The position numbers and the translations under genes were made by a program. Below, in pieces: positions 6,434-13,054 of a stretch of DNA of 13,054 bases. The notes under the pieces were generated by a model. It was not told the DNA's origin, did no database searches, and saw nothing but the letters and a program-made list of their open reading frames with translations. Every line of letters starts with the position of its first letter. The first letter of the stretch is position 1. This stretch comes from Bacteroidales bacterium (GTDB taxonomy: Bacteria > Bacteroidota > Bacteroidia > Bacteroidales > UBA12481): the NCBI GenBank assembly GCA_021160155.1, contig JAGHDB010000403.1, positions 1 through 13,054 on the forward strand, written 5' to 3'.

Positions 6434-8516
6434 TTATCTTTTTAACACTTTCACCCGGTAGCTGACTCCCGAATTACCGGTGATGATAATCAAGTACAAA
6501 CCGGGTTTGAAACGGGTCAGATCAAACGACTGTTGTGATACATCTTCCTGTAGTTTCCCTGTGGTAAGCACTTGTCCCGAGCCGGAACAAACGCGGTACC
6601 GGTATGTGTTCCCGTATGGCACCGCCAGGTGGATAATCCCGTCAGTTGGTACCGGAAAAGCATGCAAAGTCCTCTGCATTGGCTGATCAGACTTCCCCAG
6701 ATATTGCCCGTAACATCCTGTTAAAGAAATCTCTGCAACAGAGGTCCAGGGATTCCCGTTAACCTCCGACAAGGCTACCAGCCGGATATTTTCTGTAATT
6801 ACCGGTACATGAAAATCAATATACTGAGGAGCAGCCGTATTCTCAAACTGCCCGGCCATCACCGGTGCCCCCCAACCCGTATTGGGATCATCACTGAAAT
6901 AGAGTTCGTAATCTTTAATCCTGCCGTTCTGACCGTTACTGCGATTCAACAGGGTGAAGCGATGGCGGTATTTCCGTTGTGGTAACGGCCTCCCACCACC
7001 AGATCTTCATTCCATCCCTGATCAAATCCCCACATATCCGATCCATGCAGCCCGTTAACCCGTACATAATACTGATCTGATGTGGTAAAAAAATCGGTGG
7101 TCAGGTTCATGCCTCCATCCGTAGAAACCCAGGTCTCTCCATTTGAAAGCATTTTCACATCCTGGATATCCGGATGAATAGGGAAAGAGCCCCTATACCC
7201 CCCCACCGCACTAAAGTGAGCACCCCCATCGGTTGATTTGAAAAGAGTGGTGGTACCCACCAGTATTTGTTGGGCATTAGTAGGTGAAACAGCCAGGATC
7301 AGATCAAAGTACCCCTGACCGTTATTCATCTGAAAATCATCTGTTTTACCCGTTGCAATGCGGCTCCATGTCCATCCGCCCTGGTTCAAAGCACCTTTAT
7401 AAAGACAGGGAGTATGATCTCCGTTCTTTGTAAGCATCACGGCGAACAACAGATCCGGATTAGCAGGAGTAACCGCCAGCAGACCGCCACTGTGATTCTG
7501 CAAATCTCCGGGGAATTCAGGAACATGGGTAAAAGTATCCCCTCCGTCTTCTGAAAAAGCCAAAGCAAAATAGCCGTCAGCAGTAGCAGTCAGAGCATAT
7601 ATTTTATCAGTATCTCCCGGATTTACCTCAACATCATACGCATACTCCGAAAATTTCTGCGACCAGGCAGCACCTCCATCCCGGGTAATATATACACCCG
7701 TATTGGCAGCCGCGATTACTTTCAGGGGATTTTGCGGATCAATCCTGAGCCGGTCCGTTTTAAATGTGAGCCCCCCTGTCAGGAGCGGAACCCAGGTTTG
7801 TCCGCCATCTGTGGATTTATGGATCTGTTCACCTGAAGCAATATAAACAATGTTCTCATTCTCAGGATCCACGGCAATGGCGCGGATGGCTCCAAAATAG
7901 TATTGTGGTGCCATCAATTGCCAGTGACGACCCATATCGGTAGTTTTATTCAGATATCCGGTTTCAGAACCGCAATAGATGATCTGATGATCGGAGGGTG
8001 CCACATCCAGGGCATAGATATTGGCCTGCCAGGGACAGGATGCACGGGAATCATGAGAGCCGGAGGTGTTCAGCCAATGGGTCTCAACCGGACCCAGAAA
8101 CGACCAGGATCCCGGTGTCACTGTAACCCCCTTCAACCGGCGCTTCGATTCAATTTGTAATTTCAACATCCGTTTTCGTAAAACATTCAAATCCGGAAGC
8201 TTAATATTACCATCAGGAGCGGCATAAACTTCCACCTGTTGTCGCCAGATCTGATAATAGCGGGTCAGTGCATTTTCCGTACCGGGGTGCTCCGCCCGGT
8301 AGGTTTCAAACAACCGGTTGATCTCATTGAGATTAACGGGATACAGGTAAAGCATTTTACCCCACGCAGGCAGCCCCTCTTCATACACCGATTTATAACT
8401 TTCGGGAATTTCAGGCAACCGGTCATAAGGAGTAATTTGTAATTGGGCCAAACCGTGACCTGAAGTCAACCCGATGTACCCTGTAAAAAAAATATTTTCA
8501 GATATGTATTAAACAT
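6434..8516 (-). pseudogene. Damaged BNR-repeat (sialidase/Vps10-like) T9SS cargo protein with F5/8C remnant
   Basis: The start is inferred at ATG 8514-8516. Adding one T to the T8 run (8485-8492 as A8) yields a signal peptide ending in HGLAQ and leads into the long frame; without it the first frame stops after 16 codons. The long frame (8469 to 6946) holds a beta-propeller with Asp-box motifs STDGGQTW, TRDGGAAW, SEDGGDTF, STDGGAHF and STDGGMNL. It breaks off after GGRYHNGNTAI at a TGA near 6946. Another frame then carries the second half of a discoidin-like F5/8C domain (FTLLNRSNGQNGRIKDYEL), followed by a T9SS sorting domain ending in RVKVLKR. Homologues as I remember them are much longer between these parts, so a large deletion is inferred. 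The start is 9 bp after the amidohydrolase stop, so the two form a minus-strand operon. The 3' end converges on the cytochrome b gene with a 7-bp gap and no visible terminator. Confidence 0.8.
8485..8492 (-). repeat. A8/T8 run at the leader frame break of the BNR gene
   Basis: Eight A on the plus strand (T8 in the gene). One more T would join the ATG at 8516 to the long BNR frame and complete a signal peptide with a typical A-Q cleavage region. Confidence 0.9.
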
Positions 8517-8525
8517 AATTTATTA

Positions 8526-10250
8526 TTAATCCGTTTGTTGCACCTCTCTTTGATATACTATTTTCCCACCTACAATAGTATAATCCACTTTGGTTTTCAT
8601 GATCTGATCTTCAGGGATATTAAAAAGATCCTGGTTCAGGATCACCACATCACCCAGATATCCCTCTTTGATCATCCCTTTACGGTCTTCCATAAACTGA
8701 GCATACGCTGAACCGAGGGTATAGAGTCTGATTGCCTCTTCCATGGTAAGTTTTTGCTCAGGGAACCATCCGTCGCCCTCTTCGCCCAGGCGGTCCTTAC
8801 GGGTTACGGCAGCATAAAGCCCTTCCATCGGTTCGAGGGGTTCAACGGAGTAATCGGTGCCAAATGCAATATGAGCACCCGAATTCAGTAAAGTTCTCCA
8901 GGCATAGGCCCCTTTACTGCGTTCATGGCCGATTCTTTTCTCACAAAACCTTTTATCGGTAATACAGTGAGTAGGCTGCATCGATGCAATTACACCCAGT
9001 TCGGCAAACCTGGGAATATCTTCCAGGGCCAGGATCTGGGCATGTTCGATGCGGTGCCGGCTGTCACGCTTGCCGTTGACTTCCTGTGCTTTCTGGTAAG
9101 CATTCAGAACCCAGCGGTTGGCTTTGTCACCAATGGCATGTATCCCAACCTGAAAACCCATCCGGTCACAGGCCAATACCCGTTTTACAAGATCTTCATA
9201 AGTCATCTGGGGCAAACCCGTTTTATCCGGTTCATCCGTGAGCGGTTTAAGCATCATCAAAGTGCCCGATCCCAGGGTCCCGTCCATAAAACCTTTGATA
9301 TACCCAAACCGTATCCAGTTATTTTCACGGGGATATTTTTTTCGCATCCGGTCATACCGTTCGAGCTGTAACGTATCATCTGTCAGGTATCCGGCTACAT
9401 CCAGCCGGCAGGTCAGCCAACCCTTTTTTTGCCACTCTCTGAAGAAACCGGGATCTCCCCCACCCGGATACTGAATGCTGGTTACCCCGCAGCGGGCCGC
9501 ATAAGCAAAAGCCGCTTTCCATCCCGCAGTTATTTTTGCTTCACGTTCCTCATCTGTCATCTCCACCGGTACCGCACCATATTTGAGCAGTCTTTTAGCC
9601 GACTCCTTAAAAATCCCGGTCGGTTCACCCGTTACCGGATCTTTTTGTATCTCCCCGCCAAACGGATCGGGAGTGTCTTTGGTAATTCCCGAAGCCTTCA
9701 GCACATAACTGTTTACCAATACCGAATGACCATCGGCACGACTGAGTACTACCGGGTTATCAGGAGCAACCCCGTCAATCAACTCCTTGGTAGGCCACTG
9801 CTTATTAATAAACATTTCATGCTCCCAATGCCCTCCGCGGATCAGCACACCCGGTTTTACCTGCTTGACCCGTTCGGCCACTTTTTGTGTGATTACATTG
9901 GGGTCGGTGGTATAACGAAGCTCGATATAATCGGTATCAATCGGACCGAAATGAGCGTGGGCATCATTAAAACCGGGGAGTACCAGGCGCCCGGACGCGT
10001 CAATCACCTGAGTTTTATCACCGATATACCGGTCGATCTTGTGCTCACCGGTTACCGCGATAATCTTTTCATCCAGAATGGCAATGGCCGTAGCTTGCGG
10101 ATGATCTCTGTCAATAGTCACTACTTTCCCGTTACGAATCACCAGGTCGGCAGGCCGACCGTTATAAGTAGTGCAAGAAGCCGCCAATATCATTAAAAAA
10201 ATCCCTGTGATAAAAGCAGCACGAAGAATACGGAATTGTTTGGTTTTCAT
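8526..10250 (-). CDS. YtcJ-type amidohydrolase lipoprotein
   Basis: The 574-residue protein belongs to the amidohydrolase_3 (YtcJ-like) group of metal-dependent hydrolases acting on amide bonds or cyclic imides. A lipoprotein leader ends in LAASC (Cys26), so it is predicted to be anchored in a membrane. The domain pattern is complete. DLVIRNGKVVTID starts the composite beta-sandwich and the HxH metal motif is NDAHAHF (His98, His100). RADGHSV, GFMDGTLGSGT and GIHAIGDKANRW follow, then RHRIEHAQIL and the late Asp in AFGTDYSVEPLEP. Start at ATG 10248-10250 gives the leader directly. Substrate is unknown. It is the first gene of the minus-strand pair with the BNR protein and has a good -7 box 30 bp upstream. 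Confidence 0.9.
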   Translation of the reverse strand: MKTKQFRILRAAFITGIFLMILAASCTTYNGRPADLVIRNGKVVTIDRDHPQATAIAILDEKIIAVTGEHKIDRYIGDKTQVIDASGRLVLPGFNDAHAHFGPIDTDYIELRYTTDPNVITQKVAERVKQVKPGVLIRGGHWEHEMFINKQWPTKELIDGVAPDNPVVLSRADGHSVLVNSYVLKASGITKDTPDPFGGEIQKDPVTGEPTGIFKESAKRLLKYGAVPVEMTDEEREAKITAGWKAAFAYAARCGVTSIQYPGGGDPGFFREWQKKGWLTCRLDVAGYLTDDTLQLERYDRMRKKYPRENNWIRFGYIKGFMDGTLGSGTLMMLKPLTDEPDKTGLPQMTYEDLVKRVLACDRMGFQVGIHAIGDKANRWVLNAYQKAQEVNGKRDSRHRIEHAQILALEDIPRFAELGVIASMQPTHCITDKRFCEKRIGHERSKGAYAWRTLLNSGAHIAFGTDYSVEPLEPMEGLYAAVTRKDRLGEEGDGWFPEQKLTMEEAIRLYTLGSAYAQFMEDRKGMIKEGYLGDVVILNQDLFNIPEDQIMKTKVDYTIVGGKIVYQREVQQTD

Positions 10251-10279
10251 GGCAGAACTAGTTTAACGATTTCAATATA

Positions 10280-10311
10280 CAAAGATATATAGATTAAGGC
10301 TAAAGATCAGG
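10280..10311 (-). promoter_or_regulatory. Bacteroidota-type promoter for the amidohydrolase gene
   Basis: On the minus strand TATCTTTG (10280-10287) matches the Bacteroides -7 consensus TAnnTTTG exactly. The -33 region 20 bp upstream reads CCTG (10308-10311), a weak match to TTTG. The predicted transcript would start about 25 bp before the ATG. Confidence 0.5.
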
Positions 10312-10386
10312 AACTAAATTAATACAGCAGATGAATCGGGATCACACCCCGTGAGCCCGGAGAGTGAATTCACACCAATTTTTTGA

Positions 10387-10399
10387 CCAATTAAATTGG
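10387..10399. promoter_or_regulatory. 13-bp palindrome at the -33 position of the cheD promoter, possible operator
   Basis: CCAATT-A-AATTGG is a perfect inverted repeat overlapping the proposed -33 element. A further copy of ACCAATT lies 12 bp to the left (10374-10380), so the heptamer occurs as a direct repeat. This could be a repressor or response-regulator site; short AT-rich palindromes also arise by chance. Confidence 0.3.
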
Positions 10400-10426
10400 G
10401 TTGCTTAGAAAGAGTTAATATCTTTA
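10395..10426 (+). promoter_or_regulatory. Putative Bacteroidota-type promoter for cheD-kinase
   Basis: ATTG (10395-10398), 20 bp, then TATCTTTA (10419-10426) resembles TTTG-N19-21-TAnnTTTG with one mismatch in each box. It would give a 5' leader of about 35-40 nt before the cheD ATG. A sigma70-like TTGACC-N17-TAGAAA (10383-10411) overlaps and is less expected in this phylum. Confidence 0.4.
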
Positions 10427-10468
10427 ATATTTCCAAACAGGAATTGCTCAAAAACGATTTAAGAAAAA

Positions 10469-10984
10469 ATGAAGAGCATCCTTGATGTTGATACCGGTGA
10501 AGTAAAAACCGGTTTAAAAGACACTGTTTTAAAATCAAACGCCATTGGTTCATGCGTTGTCATTGTAGCTTATGACGCAACAAAACAGGCAGGTGCTCTG
10601 GCTCATGTTATGGTACCCGGAGCAGCCCCTGAACGGCTGAAATCACATCGCACCAGATTTGCTAAAGATGCTATTGAAGAAATGATCAACCGCATGACTC
10701 AACTGGGAGCAAAAAAAGAGCACATGAAAATTAGTTTGATCGGAGGAGCAAATGTGCTTAAAAGAGAAAATGATACCATTGGTCTTGAGAATCTTTCTTA
10801 TATTGAAAAATTACTTACAGAAAACGGTTTGGAAATCAGTGGGAAAGCAGTGGGAGGCACACTAAGAAGAACCGTAAAATTCGATATCGAAAAAGGGGTT
10901 GTGTATTATACTGAGGGAGATTCCCATGAGATGTTGCTTTGGAGAAAAACGGCGGAAAAATCTAAAAAAAATGAAAGCCTTTAA
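10469..10984 (+). CDS. cheD: CheD, protein-glutamine deamidase
   Basis: The 171-residue protein matches CheD, a cytoplasmic enzyme that hydrolyses specific Gln side chains of chemoreceptors to Glu. The catalytic set is visible: Cys29 in [14 protein letters not shown], His46 in GALAHVMVP (17 residues later, the same spacing as Cys27/His44 of Thermotoga CheD), and Ser23 where that enzyme has Thr21. Family blocks [19 protein letters not shown] and [15 protein letters not shown] follow. The length is normal and the start ATG gives the expected N-terminus. No receptor, CheA, CheW, CheR or CheB gene is in the window. Its 3' end overlaps the start of a histidine kinase by 14 nt, which implies translational coupling and a shared function. 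Confidence 0.92.
   Translation: MKSILDVDTGEVKTGLKDTVLKSNAIGSCVVIVAYDATKQAGALAHVMVPGAAPERLKSHRTRFAKDAIEEMINRMTQLGAKKEHMKISLIGGANVLKRENDTIGLENLSYIEKLLTENGLEISGKAVGGTLRRTVKFDIEKGVVYYTEGDSHEMLLWRKTAEKSKKNESL
10964..10971 (+). repeat. A8 run spanning the cheD-kinase overlap
   Basis: Eight A residues; the last is the first base of the kinase ATG (10971-10973). Loss of one A would put the cheD frame in register with the kinase and give one continuous CheD-kinase reading frame. Confidence 0.9.
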
Positions 10985-13054
10985 TAATAAAACCGATCAG
11001 GTTCAGCTCGAAATAAAAAAATTGCAAGCAAAAATTGCCGAGTTGAAAAAAACCGAAATAGAACGGGATACGGCTTATCAGCAACTTGATGCAATCAACC
11101 AACAATTAAAAGCTAACGAACAACAACTCAGAGCCGCAAACCAACAACTCAAAGCTAACGAACAACAGCTCAGAGCCGTAAACCAACAACTCAAAGCTAA
11201 CGAACAACAACTCAGAGCCGCAAACCAACAACTCAGAGCCAGTGAGATTGAACTTCGGGAAAGTAAAGAAACAGCAGAAGAATATCTGAATATTGCCGCC
11301 GAAATCATCCTTACACTGGACAAGAACGGTAACATTACCCTGCTCAACGACAACGGATATAAACTGCTGGGTTATCAAAAAGGAGAATTGACCGGCAAAA
11401 ACTGGTTTACCAACTGCCTGCCCGAAAAATTCCACGATCAGGTCAAAAACGTTTTTTCAAGAATCATTTCAGGTCAGGTTGAAATGGATAAATTCGGCGA
11501 AAATCCGGTTATAACCCGAAATGGTGATGAACGACTGATATCCTGGAATAATACCATTATCCGGGATGAAAACGGAAACATTATCGGCATCCTCTCATCC
11601 GGTCAGGATATTACAGTTCGAAGAAAACTTGAAAAAAAACTTCTTGAAAATGAAAAACAATTCAGGAATCTTTTCAATGCCGTAACGGATCCTATTTTTA
11701 TTCACCCTTACAATCCTGCAGGTTTTGGCCGGTTTGTAGAAATCAACCAGGCAAGCTGCGATATTCTGGGTTATACCCGTGAAGAACTGCTTCAACTTAC
11801 TCCGGCTGACATCTCCGCTCCTGATGATGCCAGAATTAAAGGCAGCAAACAGGAACGAAAAAAATTGTTGGAAACGGGCAAACAGAGATTTGAAGCAGTA
11901 CACGTAAGAAAAGACGGAAGTACCTTAGTTGTTGAAATTACATCTACCATTATCAATTACAAAGGACAGACAGCCGGGATGTCGATCGCACATGACATTA
12001 CCAACCGTAAAAATGCCGAATTAATTCAAAGAATACTGCATCGCATTGCACAGGCAGCCGTAACAACAAAGAGATTAAATAAACTCTTTAAAACCGTAAG
12101 AAATGAATTATCTGCCCTGATTGATACCACAAATTTCTATATCGCTTTGTATGATTCTGAAACCGGAATACTTACGGCACATTTTGAAAAAGATGAAAAA
12201 GATGATATCCCTCCCTCCTGGCCTGCTGAAAAATCACTAACGGGGATGGTGATCCGGGATAAAAAACCGATGCTGTTGAAAAAAAATGAGATTAAACAAC
12301 TGGCAAAATCAGGGATGGTCAACCTGATGGGTGCAACCAGTGAGAGCTGGCTGGGAGTGCCCCTGTACATCGAAGGCAGGATCCTGGGAGCATTGGTGGT
12401 TCAGAGCTACGACAATCCGAATGCATATAACCGGAACGATAAGCAGATTCTTGAAAATATTGCCAATGAATTGAGCCAGTTCATCGAACGCAAACAGGTT
12501 GAAGAAGAGCTTATTTCAGCCAAAGAGAAAGCCGAAGAGAGCGACCGGCTTAAGTCGGCATTCCTGGCCAACATGAGCCACGAAATCCGAACCCCCATGA
12601 ATGCCATTATCGGATTCTCCGAATTGCTTAATGACCCGAATAATACTGAAGAAGACAAACAATTCTACATCAACACCATACAACAACGCTCTGAAGACCT
12701 CCTCTCTATCATCAATAATATCCTCGATATCTCTAAAATAGAAGCCGGACAGATGCCCCTTAACCTGCAGAAAATCAACCTGGAAGAGTTGATCCAGGAA
12801 GTACAGCAAACCACCCGGGTCACCTGGATAGATTCAGGAGTAAGAACCATTTCTTTCAATACCGACCTCCAACTCTCTCCCGACCATTTAACCATCACTA
12901 CCGATCCCGGTAAACTCAAACAGATCCTGAATAATTTGCTGAACAACGCTTTTCGGCATACTGAGAAGGGTGAAATCGTCTTGCGTTGTAAGCCACAGGA
13001 TTCTAAAACATTGCTGTTTTCTGTTGCCGATACCGGATGCGGCATTCCAACTGA
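10971..13054 (+). CDS. PAS-PAS-GAF sensor histidine kinase with Gln-rich coiled coil (3' end outside window)
   Basis: The frame is open from ATG 10971 to the window edge (694 complete codons). There is no signal peptide or membrane helix, so it is a cytoplasmic sensor. Residues 10-100 form a coiled coil built of heptads [17 protein letters not shown] domains follow at about 103-220 and 228-345, and a GAF domain at about 355-505 ([23 protein letters not shown]). The HisKA domain has phospho-acceptor His537 in [20 protein letters not shown]. The HATPase domain has the N box [11 protein letters not shown] and the first Gly box ADTGCGIP (Asp687), then the window ends; whether a receiver domain follows is unknown. 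It overlaps cheD by 14 nt. The coiled coil has eight Gln-Gln pairs at residues 37/38, 44/45, 51/52, 58/59, 65/66, 72/73, 79/80 and 86/87, in chemoreceptor-like A-x-x-Q-Q-x-x-A settings. Confidence 0.92.
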   Translation, partial: MKAFNNKTDQVQLEIKKLQAKIAELKKTEIERDTAYQQLDAINQQLKANEQQLRAANQQLKANEQQLRAVNQQLKANEQQLRAANQQLRASEIELRESKETAEEYLNIAAEIILTLDKNGNITLLNDNGYKLLGYQKGELTGKNWFTNCLPEKFHDQVKNVFSRIISGQVEMDKFGENPVITRNGDERLISWNNTIIRDENGNIIGILSSGQDITVRRKLEKKLLENEKQFRNLFNAVTDPIFIHPYNPAGFGRFVEINQASCDILGYTREELLQLTPADISAPDDARIKGSKQERKKLLETGKQRFEAVHVRKDGSTLVVEITSTIINYKGQTAGMSIAHDITNRKNAELIQRILHRIAQAAVTTKRLNKLFKTVRNELSALIDTTNFYIALYDSETGILTAHFEKDEKDDIPPSWPAEKSLTGMVIRDKKPMLLKKNEIKQLAKSGMVNLMGATSESWLGVPLYIEGRILGALVVQSYDNPNAYNRNDKQILENIANELSQFIERKQVEEELISAKEKAEESDRLKSAFLANMSHEIRTPMNAIIGFSELLNDPNNTEEDKQFYINTIQQRSEDLLSIINNILDISKIEAGQMPLNLQKINLEELIQEVQQTTRVTWIDSGVRTISFNTDLQLSPDHLTITTDPGKLKQILNNLLNNAFRHTEKGEIVLRCKPQDSKTLLFSVADTGCGIPT
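11097..11240 (+). repeat. 42-bp coding repeat in the kinase coiled coil (three full units plus part)
   Basis: Units at 11097-11138, 11139-11180 and 11181-11222 are nearly identical, and a partial unit covers 11223-11240. Each encodes 14 residues, two heptads with one Gln-Gln pair each. Differences are a handful of single-base changes, so the array is recent or homogenised and its copy number may vary in frame between strains. Confidence 0.93.

Noticed and set aside
6424..6440. Bidirectional terminator between the convergent cytochrome b-PAS and BNR genes
   Set aside because: The gap is only 7 bp and no stem-loop could be drawn with confidence.
6946..6949. TTG start for a separate F5/8C-T9SS gene ending at 6434
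   Set aside because: It would begin in the middle of a discoidin-like domain without signal peptide; it is better read as the 3' part of the broken BNR gene.
8925..9371. 148-codon plus-strand open frame
   Set aside because: Antisense shadow of the amidohydrolase with no recognisable domain.
9429..10196. 255-codon plus-strand open frame
   Set aside because: It lies fully antisense to the intact amidohydrolase, whose frame carries all family motifs; the opposite frame has none.
11078..11435. Two overlapping minus-strand frames with Cys/Ser/Leu-rich repeats
   Set aside because: The repetition is just the antisense reading of the kinase's 42-bp coiled-coil repeat.

Overview
The window reads as a piece of a Bacteroidota chromosome, probably an aquatic or sediment member of the Bacteroidales/Marinilabiliales type. 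The support is two proteins with type IX secretion (T9SS) C-terminal sorting domains, a lipoprotein with a short Bacteroidota-style leader, a near-perfect Bacteroides -7 promoter box (TAnnTTTG), weak Shine-Dalgarno use, and gene families common in that phylum. Genus cannot be told from this sequence.

Layout. (1) 1-75 is the tail of a plus-strand gene, perhaps a glycosyltransferase. It is followed by an unusual array of twelve 8-bp tandem units and a gene-poor stretch to 384. (2) 385-1661 (minus) is a decayed GH18 (chitinase-like) T9SS cargo gene, with an in-frame stop at an apparent internal deletion and a frameshift in its sorting domain. (3) 1701-2198 (plus) is an intact PaaI-type hotdog thioesterase starting with GTG. 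(4) 2462-6426 (plus) is a tight respiratory operon: a small protein of unknown function, an octaheme c-type cytochrome of the tetrathionate-reductase family, and a cytochrome b561-type membrane protein fused to three PAS domains. The octaheme gene is split over three frames by one extra base in an A9 run and one in a G9 run. (5) 6434-10250 (minus) is a two-gene unit: an intact YtcJ-type amidohydrolase lipoprotein, then a damaged BNR-repeat/F5-8C T9SS cargo gene that has a leader frameshift at an A8/T8 run and a large apparent internal deletion. (6) 10469-13054 (plus) is cheD overlapping by 14 nt a multidomain PAS-PAS-GAF histidine kinase that runs off the window.

How the genes fit together. 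In the respiratory operon the cytochrome b would pass quinol electrons to the periplasmic octaheme cytochrome, and the PAS tail suggests that electron flow or redox state is sensed in the cytoplasm. In the cheD-kinase pair there is no chemoreceptor nearby. Instead the kinase has an N-terminal coiled coil with eight Gln-Gln pairs exactly seven residues apart, each in the A-x-x-Q-Q-x-x-A setting typical of chemoreceptor methylation/deamidation sites. This is the most interesting feature of the window: it suggests a sensor kinase tuned by CheD deamidation rather than a chemoreceptor.

Caution: three of the frame breaks lie in mononucleotide runs of 8-9 bases. That fits sequencing error, phase variation or transcriptional slippage equally well. 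The apparent large deletions in the two T9SS cargo genes are not homopolymer-related.
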